In this document: positions 9,944 through 20,587 of the stretch, piece by piece | Layout of the letters: every line of letters begins with the position of its first letter | Numbering within the stretch: the first letter of the stretch is position 1 | Assembly (NCBI GenBank): GCA_963795935.1 | Contig: CAWCJO010000013.1 | Location: 105,167-169,166, forward strand | DNA from: JAICMB01 sp963795935 | GTDB lineage: Bacteria > Acidobacteriota > Terriglobia > Bryobacterales > Bryobacteraceae | Length of the DNA stretch: 64,000 nt | Reading direction: 5' to 3' | The notes under the pieces: generated by a model | What the model saw: only the letters and a program-made list of their open reading frames with translations | What the model was told of the DNA's origin: nothing | The model's database searches: none | Program-made: the position numbers and the translations under genes

Positions 9944-11434
9944 ATGATCTCGCGGCGCGCAGTACTCGGCGGGCTGGCATATACGGCGCTGGGCCGCTCC
10001 CAAACGCGAAAGCCGAATTTTCTATTCATCCTTGCCGACGACCATGCAGGTTATGTTCTGGGCGCCGATGGCAACCGCCTGGCCCGCACCCCGAACCTCG
10101 ATCGTCTTGCGGGCGAGAGCGTCCGTTTCGCGCGGCATTATTGCAATTCGCCGGTATGCACGCCTTCGCGGCAGAGTTTCTTCACGGGGCAGATGCCGCA
10201 CATGGCCGGCGTCACGCGCCTGCCGACGCCTCTAGCCGACGATAAGCCGACATTAGCGAAGCAATTCCAAAAGGCCGGCTACACGACCGCCGTCTTCGGG
10301 AAAATGCATTTCATCAAACCCGGAGTTCCGGGCATGCACGGGCTCGACATCGTTCATACGGAGGACGTGCTGACGCGCGAATGGCGCGAGCAAGTGAAAC
10401 CGCGGCCGATCCCGGCTTCGATTCCCACGAAGCCACTCCCCTGGAAGCCACTGAAAGACCCCGCCAGGATCTGGCTCAACGCCGACAACCTCCCGTATCC
10501 CTGTTACGACCCCGATATGCGGGCGTCGTTTCAGCTTCGCGAAATCGATCGTTTTCTGGAGCAGTACAAAGATAAGCCGTTCGCGCTGTGGGTCAGTTTT
10601 CTCGAACCGCATTCCCCCTTCGATTTCCCGGTTGAGTATGCGGCCAAATATTCGCCGCCCGAGTTCCGAGTCCCGCAGGTTGGACCGGAAGACGCCTGGC
10701 AAATTCCCCTCATTTTTCGCGATCTCGGCCCGGCGGACAAGCAGGGCATCGCGGCGGCGTATTACACCTGCGTCGAGTTTCTCGACCGCAACATCGGACG
10801 CGTGCTCGGCAAGCTTGCTCAACTGAATCTCGAGAACAACACGTTGGTGGTCTATATGGCCGACCACGGCTACGATCTTGGCCAGCATGGCCGCTTTGAG
10901 AAGCATTGCGGCTACGATCCGGCATTACGGGTACCGCTGCTGATGCGGTATCCGGGCCGCATCCGTCCGGGCGTGGTCAACGATATGACGGAACACATCG
11001 ACGTGCCCGCGACCATAACCGACGTGATGGATCTGGAACCGTTGCCCATACAGCACGGACGCACCTTGCGTCCTTATCTGGAGCAGCGCCGCATCGTCGC
11101 CCGAGATCACATCTTCAGCGAGTACCTCGAGAACGAAGAAGCATACATCCGCACGGACCGATGGAAATTCATCTACTGCACAGGTAAGCGCGCGCGCAAG
11201 GACGGCTACATCACCGATAACCCGACGCCGGGGCGCTACAGAATTCTGTTCGATCTCAAATCCGATCCGGGCGAGTTTCACGACGTCGCAAAGCGCAATC
11301 CCGCGGAAGTGGACAGATTGACGATCCTCATGCTCGAGCGCTTTCGCCAGACGCATCCCGACGCCGGCCGCGAGCCGCGCGATCTCGGCCGTGAAGAAAT
11401 CCTTGACTGGTACTTGCGGCCTCGCGACGCGTAG
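9944..11434 (+). CDS. Type I sulfatase, exported
   Basis: This 496-residue protein has a twin-arginine-like signal (ISRRAVLGGLAYTALG), then the sulfatase metal-site start NFLFILADDH. The signature CTPSRQSFFTG contains the Cys that an anaerobic or FGE-type system converts to formylglycine, followed by Pro-Ser-Arg. FGKMHF, ADHGYDLGQHGRFEKH and the C-terminal block IRTDRWKFIYC are also conserved. It would remove sulfate esters from a glycan or small molecule in the periplasm. The neighbouring TonB receptor and GH106-like glycosidase suggest a sulfated polysaccharide, possibly rhamnose-rich. The start six bases after the peptidase stop implies one operon. Confidence 0.9.
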   Translation: MISRRAVLGGLAYTALGRSQTRKPNFLFILADDHAGYVLGADGNRLARTPNLDRLAGESVRFARHYCNSPVCTPSRQSFFTGQMPHMAGVTRLPTPLADDKPTLAKQFQKAGYTTAVFGKMHFIKPGVPGMHGLDIVHTEDVLTREWREQVKPRPIPASIPTKPLPWKPLKDPARIWLNADNLPYPCYDPDMRASFQLREIDRFLEQYKDKPFALWVSFLEPHSPFDFPVEYAAKYSPPEFRVPQVGPEDAWQIPLIFRDLGPADKQGIAAAYYTCVEFLDRNIGRVLGKLAQLNLENNTLVVYMADHGYDLGQHGRFEKHCGYDPALRVPLLMRYPGRIRPGVVNDMTEHIDVPATITDVMDLEPLPIQHGRTLRPYLEQRRIVARDHIFSEYLENEEAYIRTDRWKFIYCTGKRARKDGYITDNPTPGRYRILFDLKSDPGEFHDVAKRNPAEVDRLTILMLERFRQTHPDAGREPRDLGREEILDWYLRPRDA

Positions 11435-11480
11435 CGCCGGTCGCGGTACTATAGACCGCAGAATCGCTTCCGAGGCCGCC

Positions 11481-14400
11481 ATGGAAAACATCCTGCGCAA
11501 GCTTTTTCAGAATCCTCCCGCCGTTTTGGTTTTCCTGATGTTCTCGTTCAGCGCCGGCGCCCAGACGACCGGCGCTATTGAAGGCGCCGTTACCGATCCC
11601 ACTGGAGCGGCCATTCCTGGCGCGACGGTGCGGCTTAAGAACGAGGATACCGGCGTCACGCGCACCACCACCACGAATGCTTCAGGACAATACCTGTTCG
11701 ATAATCTTACGATCGGCTCTTACGACATCTCTGTAAACCAACCTGGGTTCAAGGAGTTCTCGGTCACGAAGATCCGCGTGGACGCGAACGCGCGCGTCCG
11801 GACCGACATTCCTCTCGAAGTCGGCGCCGTTCAGGAAAACGTCACTGTGGAAGCCGCGCCTTCCCCCGTCCAGACTAGCGAAGGAACCGTATCGTCGCTG
11901 ATTACAACGGAGCAGATCGACACCGCGGTCTTGAATGGCCGCAATTATTCAAAGCTGGCCATGCTGATGCCCGGCGCGGTCTACAATTCGAGCAGCGATG
12001 AGTTGTCCGGAGCCGGCCTCAATGCGCCCGCTTCGCCCGTTTCGATCAACGGGCTGACCAATAAGACCGCGGGTTGGTTCGTGGATGGCGCCTACGACAT
12101 GAACGTCGGCAACGGCGATGCCAACCAGCACGTGCCTGCCCTCGACACCATTCAAGAAATCCAGGTGCAGACCGCGAATTACAGCGCTCGCTATGGCACG
12201 GCGGGCGGCGCCATCATAAATGCCGTCACCAAGAGTGGGACCGCGTCGTTTCATGGCAACGCCTATGAGTATTTTCGAAACGACAAGATGGACGCGCGAA
12301 ACTTCTTCAGCCCCACCGTCGTTCCCCTGAAACAAAACGAATTCGGATTCAGCATCGGCGGCCCAGTGATTCTGCCGCATTACAACTATAAGCGGCAAAA
12401 GACGTTCTTCTTCTGGAACGAGAATTGGCGCTACCGGAGCAACGCCACCACATTGCTGAGCGCCACGCCCACCGACGCCATCCGCTCGGGAGACCTGAGC
12501 TCGGAGGCAGCGCGGCTCAAGAAGCCAATCCTCGACCCGCTCACCGGCCAACCGTTCGCAAACAACATTATTCCATCGTCACGCATCGATCCGAACGCGG
12601 CGATCCTGCTCAAAAATTATTTCCCGGAGCCCAACAATCCCGGCGGCGGATTCAACAACTACATCAATCTCGGAGTGGGCCAGACGAATCCGCGCACCGA
12701 TACCGTCCGCATCGATCACAACATCACGGATAATCTGCGGGCGTTCTTCACGCTCGCCCACGACAACATCAATGTGCTCTATCCCAACGTGAATCTGTTG
12801 AGCGTTTCGCCGTTTCCCACCTTGCTCGAGCAGGAGCACGACACGGGACTGACCGGTGAAGCGGGACTGACTTGGATCCTATCTCCGACGAGCACAAACG
12901 AAGTACAGTACTCGCTTAAGCAGTTTCATGTGAATCTGCTGCTTGAAAACGGACTGAACGGCGCCACTCCCACGCGCCCCGCCGGGATGACCATTCAGGA
13001 CTTCTACCCGGGAGCGAACTCGCTTAACCTGATTCCCAACGTGGCTATTTCCCAAGGATGGGGCGGCATCGGAACATCCGTTCTGCCTCTCAGCCCGGCC
13101 ACGGACGATTCTCAAATCGTCAGCGACAATTTCAGCCATGTTGCAGGCAAGCATACCCTTCAGGCCGGCGGATTGCTTTTCCATTACTCGAAAAACCAAG
13201 CCGTCAACAATCAGACGCAAGGGTCCTTCAGCTTCACCGGAGTGTTCACCAATAGCCCCATCGCCGATTTTCTTCTCGGCGATGCGCAAACCTACACCGA
13301 AAGCAATGCCCGCTTCATTCGCGACTACTCATTCAATCAGACCGAATGGTATTTCCAGGACGACTGGCGCACGACAAAGCGACTGACGTTGAATCTTGGT
13401 CTGCGCGTTTACGTCATTCCCATGACGACGGTCGGAGGCAACCAGATGAGCTCATTCCTGCCTTCCGCCTACGATCCTTCGAAGGCGCCGCAGATCACTT
13501 CCGCCGGCATCCTGGTGCCCACGCCAAATTACAATCCACTGAACGGCATCGTCATAGCGGGCCAGAACGGCGTGCCCAGCGGTTTTGCGAACACGTTCGT
13601 AGGCTGGGCGCCGCGATTCGGCTTTGCGTTCGATCCCTCGGGCTCGGGCAAGACGGCCATCCGCGGTGGCTACGGCATATCCTATCTGAACAGCGGAACA
13701 GACCAGAGTTCGCTGGTGTTGAATCCTCCTTACAACGTGAACGTGAGTCTTCAGAACGTCTCGCTCACTGACCCCAGCAATGGCGTTCCCTCCTCACCGC
13801 GGCCGGTCGCGCTGAATGCCTTCAATCCGGATTTCAAGCGCCCGCAGATCCAATCGTGGAGCCTCACGGTGCAGCATGAATTTCCCGGCCAGCTATTGGG
13901 CATGATCGGTTACGTCGGCACGCGGGGGACAAACTACGAGGTGTGGATCGACCGCAATGCTCCCGATTTCGCGGGCCATCCGCCCGGCCTCGATTTCGAT
14001 CCGCGGCTGAACAGCAACACCGTAAACATCAACACCATTCGTCCTTTCCTCGGCTACGCCAGCATCACGCAGTTCAATTCCGGATTGGAGTCTATCTACA
14101 ACTCGCTCCAGAGCATGGTACAGCGCCGCTTTGCTCATGGCTTCGCGGTACAGGCCGTCTACACCTTCGGAAAGGCGCTCGGCGAAACGCAAACGCAGCG
14201 GAACGAGGTGGTGCAAGATCCGCTGAACTGGCGCGCCAACTACGGACCGGTGGACTTCGACCGCACTCACGTCTTCACCGCCAACTATATCTGGGATATC
14301 CCGTTTCTGCGCGGCAGCCGCAGTCTCGCCGGCGAGGTTTTCGGCAATTGGGAACTGGCCGGATTTTTCTCCGCGCAAAGTGGATTGGCGATGACTCCCG

Positions 14401-14768
14401 GACTCTCAATCGGCACGGCGGGCCAGGCGACGCGCCCCGACGCGACCGGCCAGTCCGTCTCGGGACCGCAAACGATACAGCAATGGTTCAACACAGCGGC
14501 GTTCGCCGCGCCCGCGCCCGGTTTATATGGAAATGCCGGCGTAGGCGTGATTCGTGGACCCGGGTTCTGGGATTGGGACACCTCCCTCTCGCGTCTTTTC
14601 CCGATCCGCGAGAGCTTACGGCTGCGCCTCTCCGGGGAATTTTTCAACATTTTGAACCACACCAATTTCCTGGGCGTGGGTACCAGCCTGGGCAGCGGAA
14701 CCTATGGACAAATCACGAGCGCGCGCGATCCGCGCCGCGTTCAGCTTAGTCTGCGTCTGGACTTTTAG
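11481..14768 (+). CDS. TonB-dependent receptor with carboxypeptidase-like N-terminal domain
   Basis: I chose the ATG at 11481 because it gives a proper signal peptide (ILRKLFQNPPAVLVFLMFSF, cleaved near AGA-QT). The frame is open further upstream but without signal features. The protein of 1095 residues has a CarboxypepD_reg-like domain (TTGAIEGAVTDPTGAAIPGA), a plug domain (near NGRNYSKLAMLMPG to NAVTKSG) and a long outer-membrane barrel ending in SLRLDF with terminal Phe. This architecture is the acidobacterial Oar-like type. It imports, or binds, large substrates at the outer membrane. No indel is seen across 3.3 kb, in contrast to many neighbours. The glycosidase gene begins inside its last 65 bases. 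Confidence 0.93.
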   Translation: MENILRKLFQNPPAVLVFLMFSFSAGAQTTGAIEGAVTDPTGAAIPGATVRLKNEDTGVTRTTTTNASGQYLFDNLTIGSYDISVNQPGFKEFSVTKIRVDANARVRTDIPLEVGAVQENVTVEAAPSPVQTSEGTVSSLITTEQIDTAVLNGRNYSKLAMLMPGAVYNSSSDELSGAGLNAPASPVSINGLTNKTAGWFVDGAYDMNVGNGDANQHVPALDTIQEIQVQTANYSARYGTAGGAIINAVTKSGTASFHGNAYEYFRNDKMDARNFFSPTVVPLKQNEFGFSIGGPVILPHYNYKRQKTFFFWNENWRYRSNATTLLSATPTDAIRSGDLSSEAARLKKPILDPLTGQPFANNIIPSSRIDPNAAILLKNYFPEPNNPGGGFNNYINLGVGQTNPRTDTVRIDHNITDNLRAFFTLAHDNINVLYPNVNLLSVSPFPTLLEQEHDTGLTGEAGLTWILSPTSTNEVQYSLKQFHVNLLLENGLNGATPTRPAGMTIQDFYPGANSLNLIPNVAISQGWGGIGTSVLPLSPATDDSQIVSDNFSHVAGKHTLQAGGLLFHYSKNQAVNNQTQGSFSFTGVFTNSPIADFLLGDAQTYTESNARFIRDYSFNQTEWYFQDDWRTTKRLTLNLGLRVYVIPMTTVGGNQMSSFLPSAYDPSKAPQITSAGILVPTPNYNPLNGIVIAGQNGVPSGFANTFVGWAPRFGFAFDPSGSGKTAIRGGYGISYLNSGTDQSSLVLNPPYNVNVSLQNVSLTDPSNGVPSSPRPVALNAFNPDFKRPQIQSWSLTVQHEFPGQLLGMIGYVGTRGTNYEVWIDRNAPDFAGHPPGLDFDPRLNSNTVNINTIRPFLGYASITQFNSGLESIYNSLQSMVQRRFAHGFAVQAVYTFGKALGETQTQRNEVVQDPLNWRANYGPVDFDRTHVFTANYIWDIPFLRGSRSLAGEVFGNWELAGFFSAQSGLAMTPGLSIGTAGQATRPDATGQSVSGPQTIQQWFNTAAFAAPAPGLYGNAGVGVIRGPGFWDWDTSLSRLFPIRESLRLRLSGEFFNILNHTNFLGVGTSLGSGTYGQITSARDPRRVQLSLRLDF

Positions 14769-17700
14769 CGCCTTCGCCGCCGCGCCCGCCGGACGCGCTG
14801 TACGAAAGCTTCAAGAATCCGCCCGCGAAGTATTCGCTGATGCCGTATTGGTATTGGAACGGGCGCATCAATCCGTCCGATACCCGCCGCGAGATCGAAG
14901 CGATGCTCTCTCAAGGCGTTCACCAGGCGATCGCGTTTCCCTGGGACGGCATGGAGCAGCGTTATCTATCGAATGATTTCTGGCGGCAGGTGGGCGCTGC
15001 GCTCGACATCGCCAAACAACTCCATTTCACTCTGAATTTCGCCGACGAATACGATTGGCCGAGCGGACATGCCTGGACCCAGCCATACGAAGACCCGGAG
15101 TTGAGCAAAGTACTCCGCGACCATCCGGAGTACCGCATGATGCGCCTGGATTACGAAGAGTTCCACCTCGCGAACGGCGCCGTTTGGCGCAACACCGGCG
15201 GCATCGAGTTTGCCGTCGCGGCCCGCGAAGACGAGAATGGAGCCTTACTCGCCGATACGCTCCGCCTGCTTGCCCCCCGCGGAGTGGCGCGTTCCGGACG
15301 GCCGCTGGCTGATTACGACTTATAAGCTTGTCCCCGCGGTCGCCGCCCACAACACGCGCGTCGATCTTCTCAACCGCGATGCGGTTCGCCGCTATATCGA
15401 TCTCGTTTACGAAGAGTACGCGCGGCGCTTCCCGCAACACCTGGGCACAACCATGCAGTTGACCGTTGCGGACCATGAAGGCTCCTACGGCGTCCCCATC
15501 GCGTACACTCCAGCGCTATTTCAACAGCATCCGGAATTGAGACAAGAGTTGCCCTTGCTCGTTCACGATTCCACCGATCCTGGAACGCGCGAAACGGGTC
15601 CGCTCCGAGTACCTCTCGGCCATTTCGCGCCTGTACGTCGATTCCTTTTCAAAGCAGGTCGCCGACTGGTGCGCCGCGCATGGTCTGAAGCACGGGACAT
15701 CGATTTACGAAGAGCAGCTTTACATCCAGGTTGGCCAGGCAGGCAACATGTTCGATCATTGGCGCGCCGGGAGCCTGGTCGAAATCGATGCGCTGCTGGA
15801 GCGCGCGCGCATGCCGATCGATTTCAAGGAGGCCGTGTCTGTCGCGCACTTCGATCGCAAGCCGCTGCTGGTAGAAAACCAGGGCCTGCAAGGGCACGGG
15901 ACGTTTTTCAGCCTGGAAAAAGCGCGGCTGGGATCGAACATGGCGCTGCTGTGGGGCGCCAATTATCTCGTCCCCTACTTCGACTACGACCCGCGCAAAA
16001 TCGCGTGGCCGCCACAATGGTTCTTGAGCCAGCCGTTCTGGCCGTTCTTTCATCTCTATGCCGACTACGTCCGCCGCGTGCAGTTCATGAACGCGCAGGG
16101 CCGGCACGTCGCGCCGATCCTGATCTATTACCCTCTCGAAACCGCGTATGCGAATTCGTCCACTCTGTTCCTCAATAAGCCGCATCGCGATCTCTTTTGG
16201 AATAATGCCATGGACCAGACTCAGAACTATTACTCGGCGCTGCAGTTGGAATTGGCGCGCCAAGGCTGGGATTATCACATCGCCGACGCGTATTACTTAC
16301 AGCGCGCGACGATTCAGGACGGCTCGCTTGTGATCGGCGATGAAACATTTAAGACCATCATTGTTCCGCCAATGACCGATATCGACCCACGCTCCGAAGC
16401 GAAGCTCGACGAATTTGAGCGCGCCGGTGGGCAGGTGCTTCGCGTGCCGTTCCGGGAGCATAAACCATTTATGGACCGGCTCGATTACACCGTGCAGATC
16501 CAGGTTCCACCCGAGATCCGTGACGATCTCAAACCCATTCTCAGCAAACTGCCGCCCCCTGTCTGCCCCTTTCACGCCGAGCACATCTACTGCTCCGAGC
16601 GGACCGACGGCAGGATCACATGGTTCTGGGTCGTGAACGACAGCGATCAGCCGCGAACTTTGCCGCTGGCCGGCGGCGGCTCATACGAGAAGTGGAATGC
16701 GGAGACCGGCGCGCAAACGCCGCTTGGCGGCAAACTCGACTTCGGACCATGGGACGCCTTTTTTGTCGTGACCGCGCCCGCCGCGCCGCCCCCTGCCGGC
16801 GCCTCCTCGCAGCTTTCGCAAACGATCGAACTCCCGGATTCCGGTTGGCGCTTCACTCCCGAAGCTTCGGAGATCAAAGTGCCCTATGCGCGAGACAAGT
16901 CGGGTGCGGCGGTATGGCTTGCGCCGGAGCGCGCCGGCATCCGGAAGTGGTGGATTAGCGGACCGTTTCCCTACGACGATCACCGCGGATTCTTCAAGGC
17001 CTACGCGCCTGAAACGCAGCCCTTCAACGCTAAGGACTGGCGCGAGATCAACTCCTCGGATTACATAATCGAAATGCCGCGCCAGCGCGCGATCTACTAT
17101 GCCTACACGACAATAGATTCACCAATCGACCGCGACACTGACATCATTACCGCATTTGCGGATAGCGAAAAGATCTGGCTCAATGGCGCTCAGGTGTTAA
17201 GCGTTCATCGGCATCCCAAGTGGTCGCTGCTGCGCGATGCCTGGGCGGAACGCGTTCCGGTTCGTCTTCGTCAGGGGCGCAACGACGTTCTCGTCAAGAT
17301 GGGTCCCAGTCTGATGGTCAGAACAGCGTTCAGCTTACGATTCGGCGCGCCTTCGCATCGGCGTTGCGATCTGTCGATCCCGGTCCCGCCCGGCGCCGTT
17401 TCCCCCGCGCCGCAATGCTTCGATGAATTCCAGCCGGTCGCATTCAAGACCGGGACGGTACAGTTCTCGCTGCGGTCCTGGACCGATTCCGCTCTGGCGC
17501 ATTACTCCGGCGCGGCGCTCTACCAGCGCTATTTCGATCTTCCCAGAGGCGCCTCGGCGAAGAAGATCACGCTCGATCTCGGAGCCGTCGGCGTTGCCGC
17601 GCAAGTGTGGGTGAATGGTTCGAGCGTGGGCGCCCGTGCGTGGCGCCCCTTCACGTTCGACATCACGCGCCAGGCGCACCCCGGACGCAACACTCTCAAA

Positions 17701-17859
17701 ATCCGAGTGGCCAATTCCGATGCAGGTTGGCAATCGCAGGGCGACACCATATACCCGCGCGGAAGCTGGGGCCTGCACTACCAAACCGAGCTCGATCGCG
17801 TCCCTACAATCCGGCCGAATGGCCTCGAAGGTCCCGTCCGTTTACTCCTGTATGAATGA
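14704..17859 (+). CDS. GH106-like glycosidase (alpha-L-rhamnosidase type), three frameshifts
   Basis: The protein begins with a signal peptide (ARAIRAAFSLVCVWTFSAFA) and continues after a one-base insertion near 14790 as PPDALYESFKNPPAKY, then MPYWYWNGRINPSDTRREIE. Further one-base insertions near 15280 and 15590 are deduced because removal restores LLPPAEWRVPDGRWLIT and RSEYLSAISRLYVDSFS. The conceptual length is 1050 residues. The blocks FWNG-like YWYWNG, NFADEYDWPSG and KWNAETG resemble GH106 and related enzymes. The C-terminus has a galactose-binding-like domain (QVWVNGSSVGARAWRPFTFD). GH106 members cleave alpha-L-rhamnosides, which fits the rhamnonate-type operon converging from the other strand. 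Family assignment is by pattern memory, so a sister family is possible. Confidence 0.72.
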
Positions 17860-19421
17860 CCGGAATCTCGACTATTCCGCGCCGTAGCGTGATTCGAGCA
17901 CCGATTCGGATTGGGCTCGAGCTTTGGAAAACTGCTGCTAGTCACATCCACGCGAATGCGATGACCCCGCTCGAAAACAATGCTGGTCGTGCCCAGAACG
18001 ATCACAACCTTTTGCGCCTCCGTCCCGTTCATGCGCACACGTTGCGCGCCATCGAGAATGGGCGCCGCATAGCCGCCCGGGCGAACGTCGATCAGCTTTA
18101 CAACGAGGTCGGCCGAAGGAGCATCAAACGAAACCCACAACGTCGCACTCACGGTGCCCGTTACGTTCATCGCGTTCTTAAGCGGCTCGCCCAAAGTAGT
18201 CAGGATGTCCGGCCTGGCGACGTTTTGGTTCTGTATGCATTCGGCCCCATTACGGCCCCCCAAAGTATGAACGGGATTCGCGGGATCGTATAAATACGAG
18301 CCCCCCTTCAGTTCAAACCGCTCTACTTGACTAGGCTCGGGAGGCCACGCCTCCGCCGTTTGCCAGCCGCGTCCCATCAGGAAATAACGCACCGGCTTAG
18401 GTCCAATCCGCCCATACGGTTTTGCTTTCATCCAATGATCGAACCAATCCAATTGAAGCGGGTTCTCGTCGAGTTCGGCTGCCGCACCGAAAGACTCGTC
18501 GCCGCATTGTGACTTGCCATATCCATGCGGCCAGGGACCCATCAGGAGCCGCTTTTCCGTTTTCTGAATTTTTCGCAGTGTGGTGAAATTCTGAAGCGTG
18601 GCTTCGGCGAAACTATCGTACCAGCCGCTTACGAAGAAAATGGGAACGTCGGACATCCGCTTATAGTAATCGCTGGTGTCGAATCCCGTCTGCTTCCAAT
18701 AATCGTCGTAATCCGGATGCGCATAAAAATCCCGATACGCTTTCAACTGCGCCGCAAAGCCTTTAAATACCTCGGAGCGCTTGGCACGTCCCTCGCTGAG
18801 CCACGCGTCCGGATGCTTCACGATTTCATTCAGCCGGTCCCGCGTTGCGCTATCCGCGCGCGGGTCCGTTGCCGCCGAAAGCAGCAGCCAGACAGGCCAG
18901 CCCAGCCCCGGAATGCCGCCGCGATAACCGGCATCGTAGTAATAGTTCGCGCCTCCCACCGCTGCGTACATCGCCGTTAGATGCGGAGGGCGCTCGATCG
19001 CCGCCGCGTACTGATCCATCGCTAAATAAGAAGCTCCCGTCGTTCCGACTTTTCCGTTAGACCAGGGCTGCGCCGCCGCCCACTCGATGGTGTCGTATCC
19101 ATCCTTGCCTTCATTGATCAGCGGATACGGCTCACCTTCCGATTCATATCGTCCGCGCGTGTCCTGCGCCACGAACACATAGCCATTCGCCGCGAAGTAC
19201 TGGCCGCGACGCTTCTCGCCATTCTTGTTATAAGGACTGCGAGTCACCAGCACCGGGAATTCGCCCGCGAGCGGCTCGCCATCCTTTGCGGGCAGGTAGA
19301 CGTCCGTTGCGAGCTTCACGCCGTCGCGCATAGCCACCTTCACCGTGCGCATCGTGAAATCCTGGCCGTTCAAACACGCCAGCGCCAACCCGACAGAGGC
19401 AGTTATGCTCAATCCGCGCAT
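17778..19421 (-). CDS. CocE/NonD-type (S15-like) hydrolase, exported
   Basis: A signal peptide (MRGLSITASVGLALACLNGQ) precedes an alpha/beta-hydrolase of the X-Pro dipeptidyl-peptidase/cocaine-esterase group: RDGVKLATDVYLPA, VLVTRSPYNKNG, FVAQDTRGRYESEGE, and the nucleophile region GKVGTTGASYLAMDQYA. The catalytic Asp is likely in SGWYDSFAEAT and the His in MGPWPHGYGKS. A jelly-roll C-terminal domain follows (ATLWVSFDAPSADLVVKLID). The start overlaps the preceding dehydratase gene by 13 bases, so it is the last gene of that operon. After PNPNR the reading becomes atypical and runs 82 bases into the convergent glycosidase gene. An indel near 17905 is likely, with a true stop close to 17884. 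Confidence 0.85.
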   Translation of the reverse strand: MRGLSITASVGLALACLNGQDFTMRTVKVAMRDGVKLATDVYLPAKDGEPLAGEFPVLVTRSPYNKNGEKRRGQYFAANGYVFVAQDTRGRYESEGEPYPLINEGKDGYDTIEWAAAQPWSNGKVGTTGASYLAMDQYAAAIERPPHLTAMYAAVGGANYYYDAGYRGGIPGLGWPVWLLLSAATDPRADSATRDRLNEIVKHPDAWLSEGRAKRSEVFKGFAAQLKAYRDFYAHPDYDDYWKQTGFDTSDYYKRMSDVPIFFVSGWYDSFAEATLQNFTTLRKIQKTEKRLLMGPWPHGYGKSQCGDESFGAAAELDENPLQLDWFDHWMKAKPYGRIGPKPVRYFLMGRGWQTAEAWPPEPSQVERFELKGGSYLYDPANPVHTLGGRNGAECIQNQNVARPDILTTLGEPLKNAMNVTGTVSATLWVSFDAPSADLVVKLIDVRPGGYAAPILDGAQRVRMNGTEAQKVVIVLGTTSIVFERGHRIRVDVTSSSFPKLEPNPNRCSNHATARNSRDSGHSYRSKRTGPSRPFGRIVGTRSSSVW

Positions 19422-20587
19422 AAGCTTGAAACAACTTCCTCCTTGATTGAAACACCCAGTCCCGGCACATCGCCGATAACTAAGCGTCCCTCGCGAGCCG
19501 TAGGCAAACCCTCAAAGATCTTCCAGAACAGCTCGTTTCCCGTATCCGGCTCGACATCGGGAAAATACTCGACCATGGGACAAACCTGCGGCGCGCGGCT
19601 GAAGATTACGTGCAGGTTGTGCGCTTCGTTCGAATGCGGCACGACCGGCAAACCGGCCGCTTCCGCAAGCGCGCAAATCTTGACCACTTCAGTGATACCT
19701 CCGGCTCTGTTCGCGTCAGGCTGCAACATATCAATCGCGCGCCGATCGATGAGCCGCTTAAATTCCCACTTGCCATAGGAGTGTTCGCCGCAACTCCACC
19801 TCTGCCACGGACAGCGCCGCTTCAGCTCTACGTAACCGTCCACATCGTGCGGCATCAGCGGCTCTTCGATCCAGGAAAGATTATAGTCGCGCAGGAGCTT
19901 CGCCATCTCGATCGCGTAGCCGATGTCCCAGCCCATGTAAGCGTCGGCCGCAATTTCGACCTCCCGCCCAACGGCGTCGCGCACGGCTCTCACCAGGTCG
20001 ACATTGCGCCGCATCCCCGCCGGCCCGTCTTTCGGACCAAAGCCAAAGCGCTGCTTCATTCGCGTGAATCCCGCGCGCTTCCATTCGCGAGCCTCGTCCG
20101 CAAGCCGATCGAGTTCTTCGAGCGCGTACAGCCTGCTCACATAACACGGCGCGGATGTCTGCGTGCGCCCGCCGATCAAATCGTAGACAGGTTTCCCTTC
20201 CGTCTTCCCATGCAGGTCCCAGCACGCGATGTCGAGCGCCGAAATGGCGCACATCGCGGACCCCGACTGGCCGAATCGAATCGTCGTCCGGTACATCCTC
20301 TGCCACAGGTGTTCGTGCCGCCGCGGGTCTTCGCCAACCAGAAGCTCCGCGTAATACTGCTCGATCAGGCTCTTCGCTCCGCCATGAAAAGCGCCCGCCG
20401 TGCCGACGCCCGTAATGCCGTTGGAGCCCTCGACCTCGACCAGTGTACACATCGAGGGGCCGAACCAGCCGCCCGCTTTCGTCTCGAAGTCTTCGAAGAC
20501 GGAAGCGTTCGTGACCAGGTTGCGCTTCAACGTGGCGGGCTCGCGCGAAAAGCCGATGTTGCGCGCGCGTATGCGTTCAATCCGCAT
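19409..20587 (-). CDS. Enolase-superfamily dehydratase, L-rhamnonate dehydratase-like
   Basis: I place the start at 20587 (MRIERIRARNIGFSREPATL), where ATG overlaps the SDR stop in TGATG; this gives 392 residues. The ATG at 20599 is possible but less natural. The barrel shows metal ligands in AADAYMGWD, WIEEPLMP and CGEHSYG, and a late PHSNEAHNLHV His. The stretch KQRFGFGPKDGPAGMRRNV and the ending MVEYFPDVEPDTGNELFW resemble L-rhamnonate dehydratase, which forms 2-keto-3-deoxy-L-rhamnonate. Upstream genes encode an SDR and a DHDPS-type aldolase, the other steps expected of a non-phosphorylative deoxy-sugar route. Other acid-sugar substrates such as fuconate or lyxonate remain possible. Confidence 0.82.
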   Translation of the reverse strand: MRIERIRARNIGFSREPATLKRNLVTNASVFEDFETKAGGWFGPSMCTLVEVEGSNGITGVGTAGAFHGGAKSLIEQYYAELLVGEDPRRHEHLWQRMYRTTIRFGQSGSAMCAISALDIACWDLHGKTEGKPVYDLIGGRTQTSAPCYVSRLYALEELDRLADEAREWKRAGFTRMKQRFGFGPKDGPAGMRRNVDLVRAVRDAVGREVEIAADAYMGWDIGYAIEMAKLLRDYNLSWIEEPLMPHDVDGYVELKRRCPWQRWSCGEHSYGKWEFKRLIDRRAIDMLQPDANRAGGITEVVKICALAEAAGLPVVPHSNEAHNLHVIFSRAPQVCPMVEYFPDVEPDTGNELFWKIFEGLPTAREGRLVIGDVPGLGVSIKEEVVSSLCAD

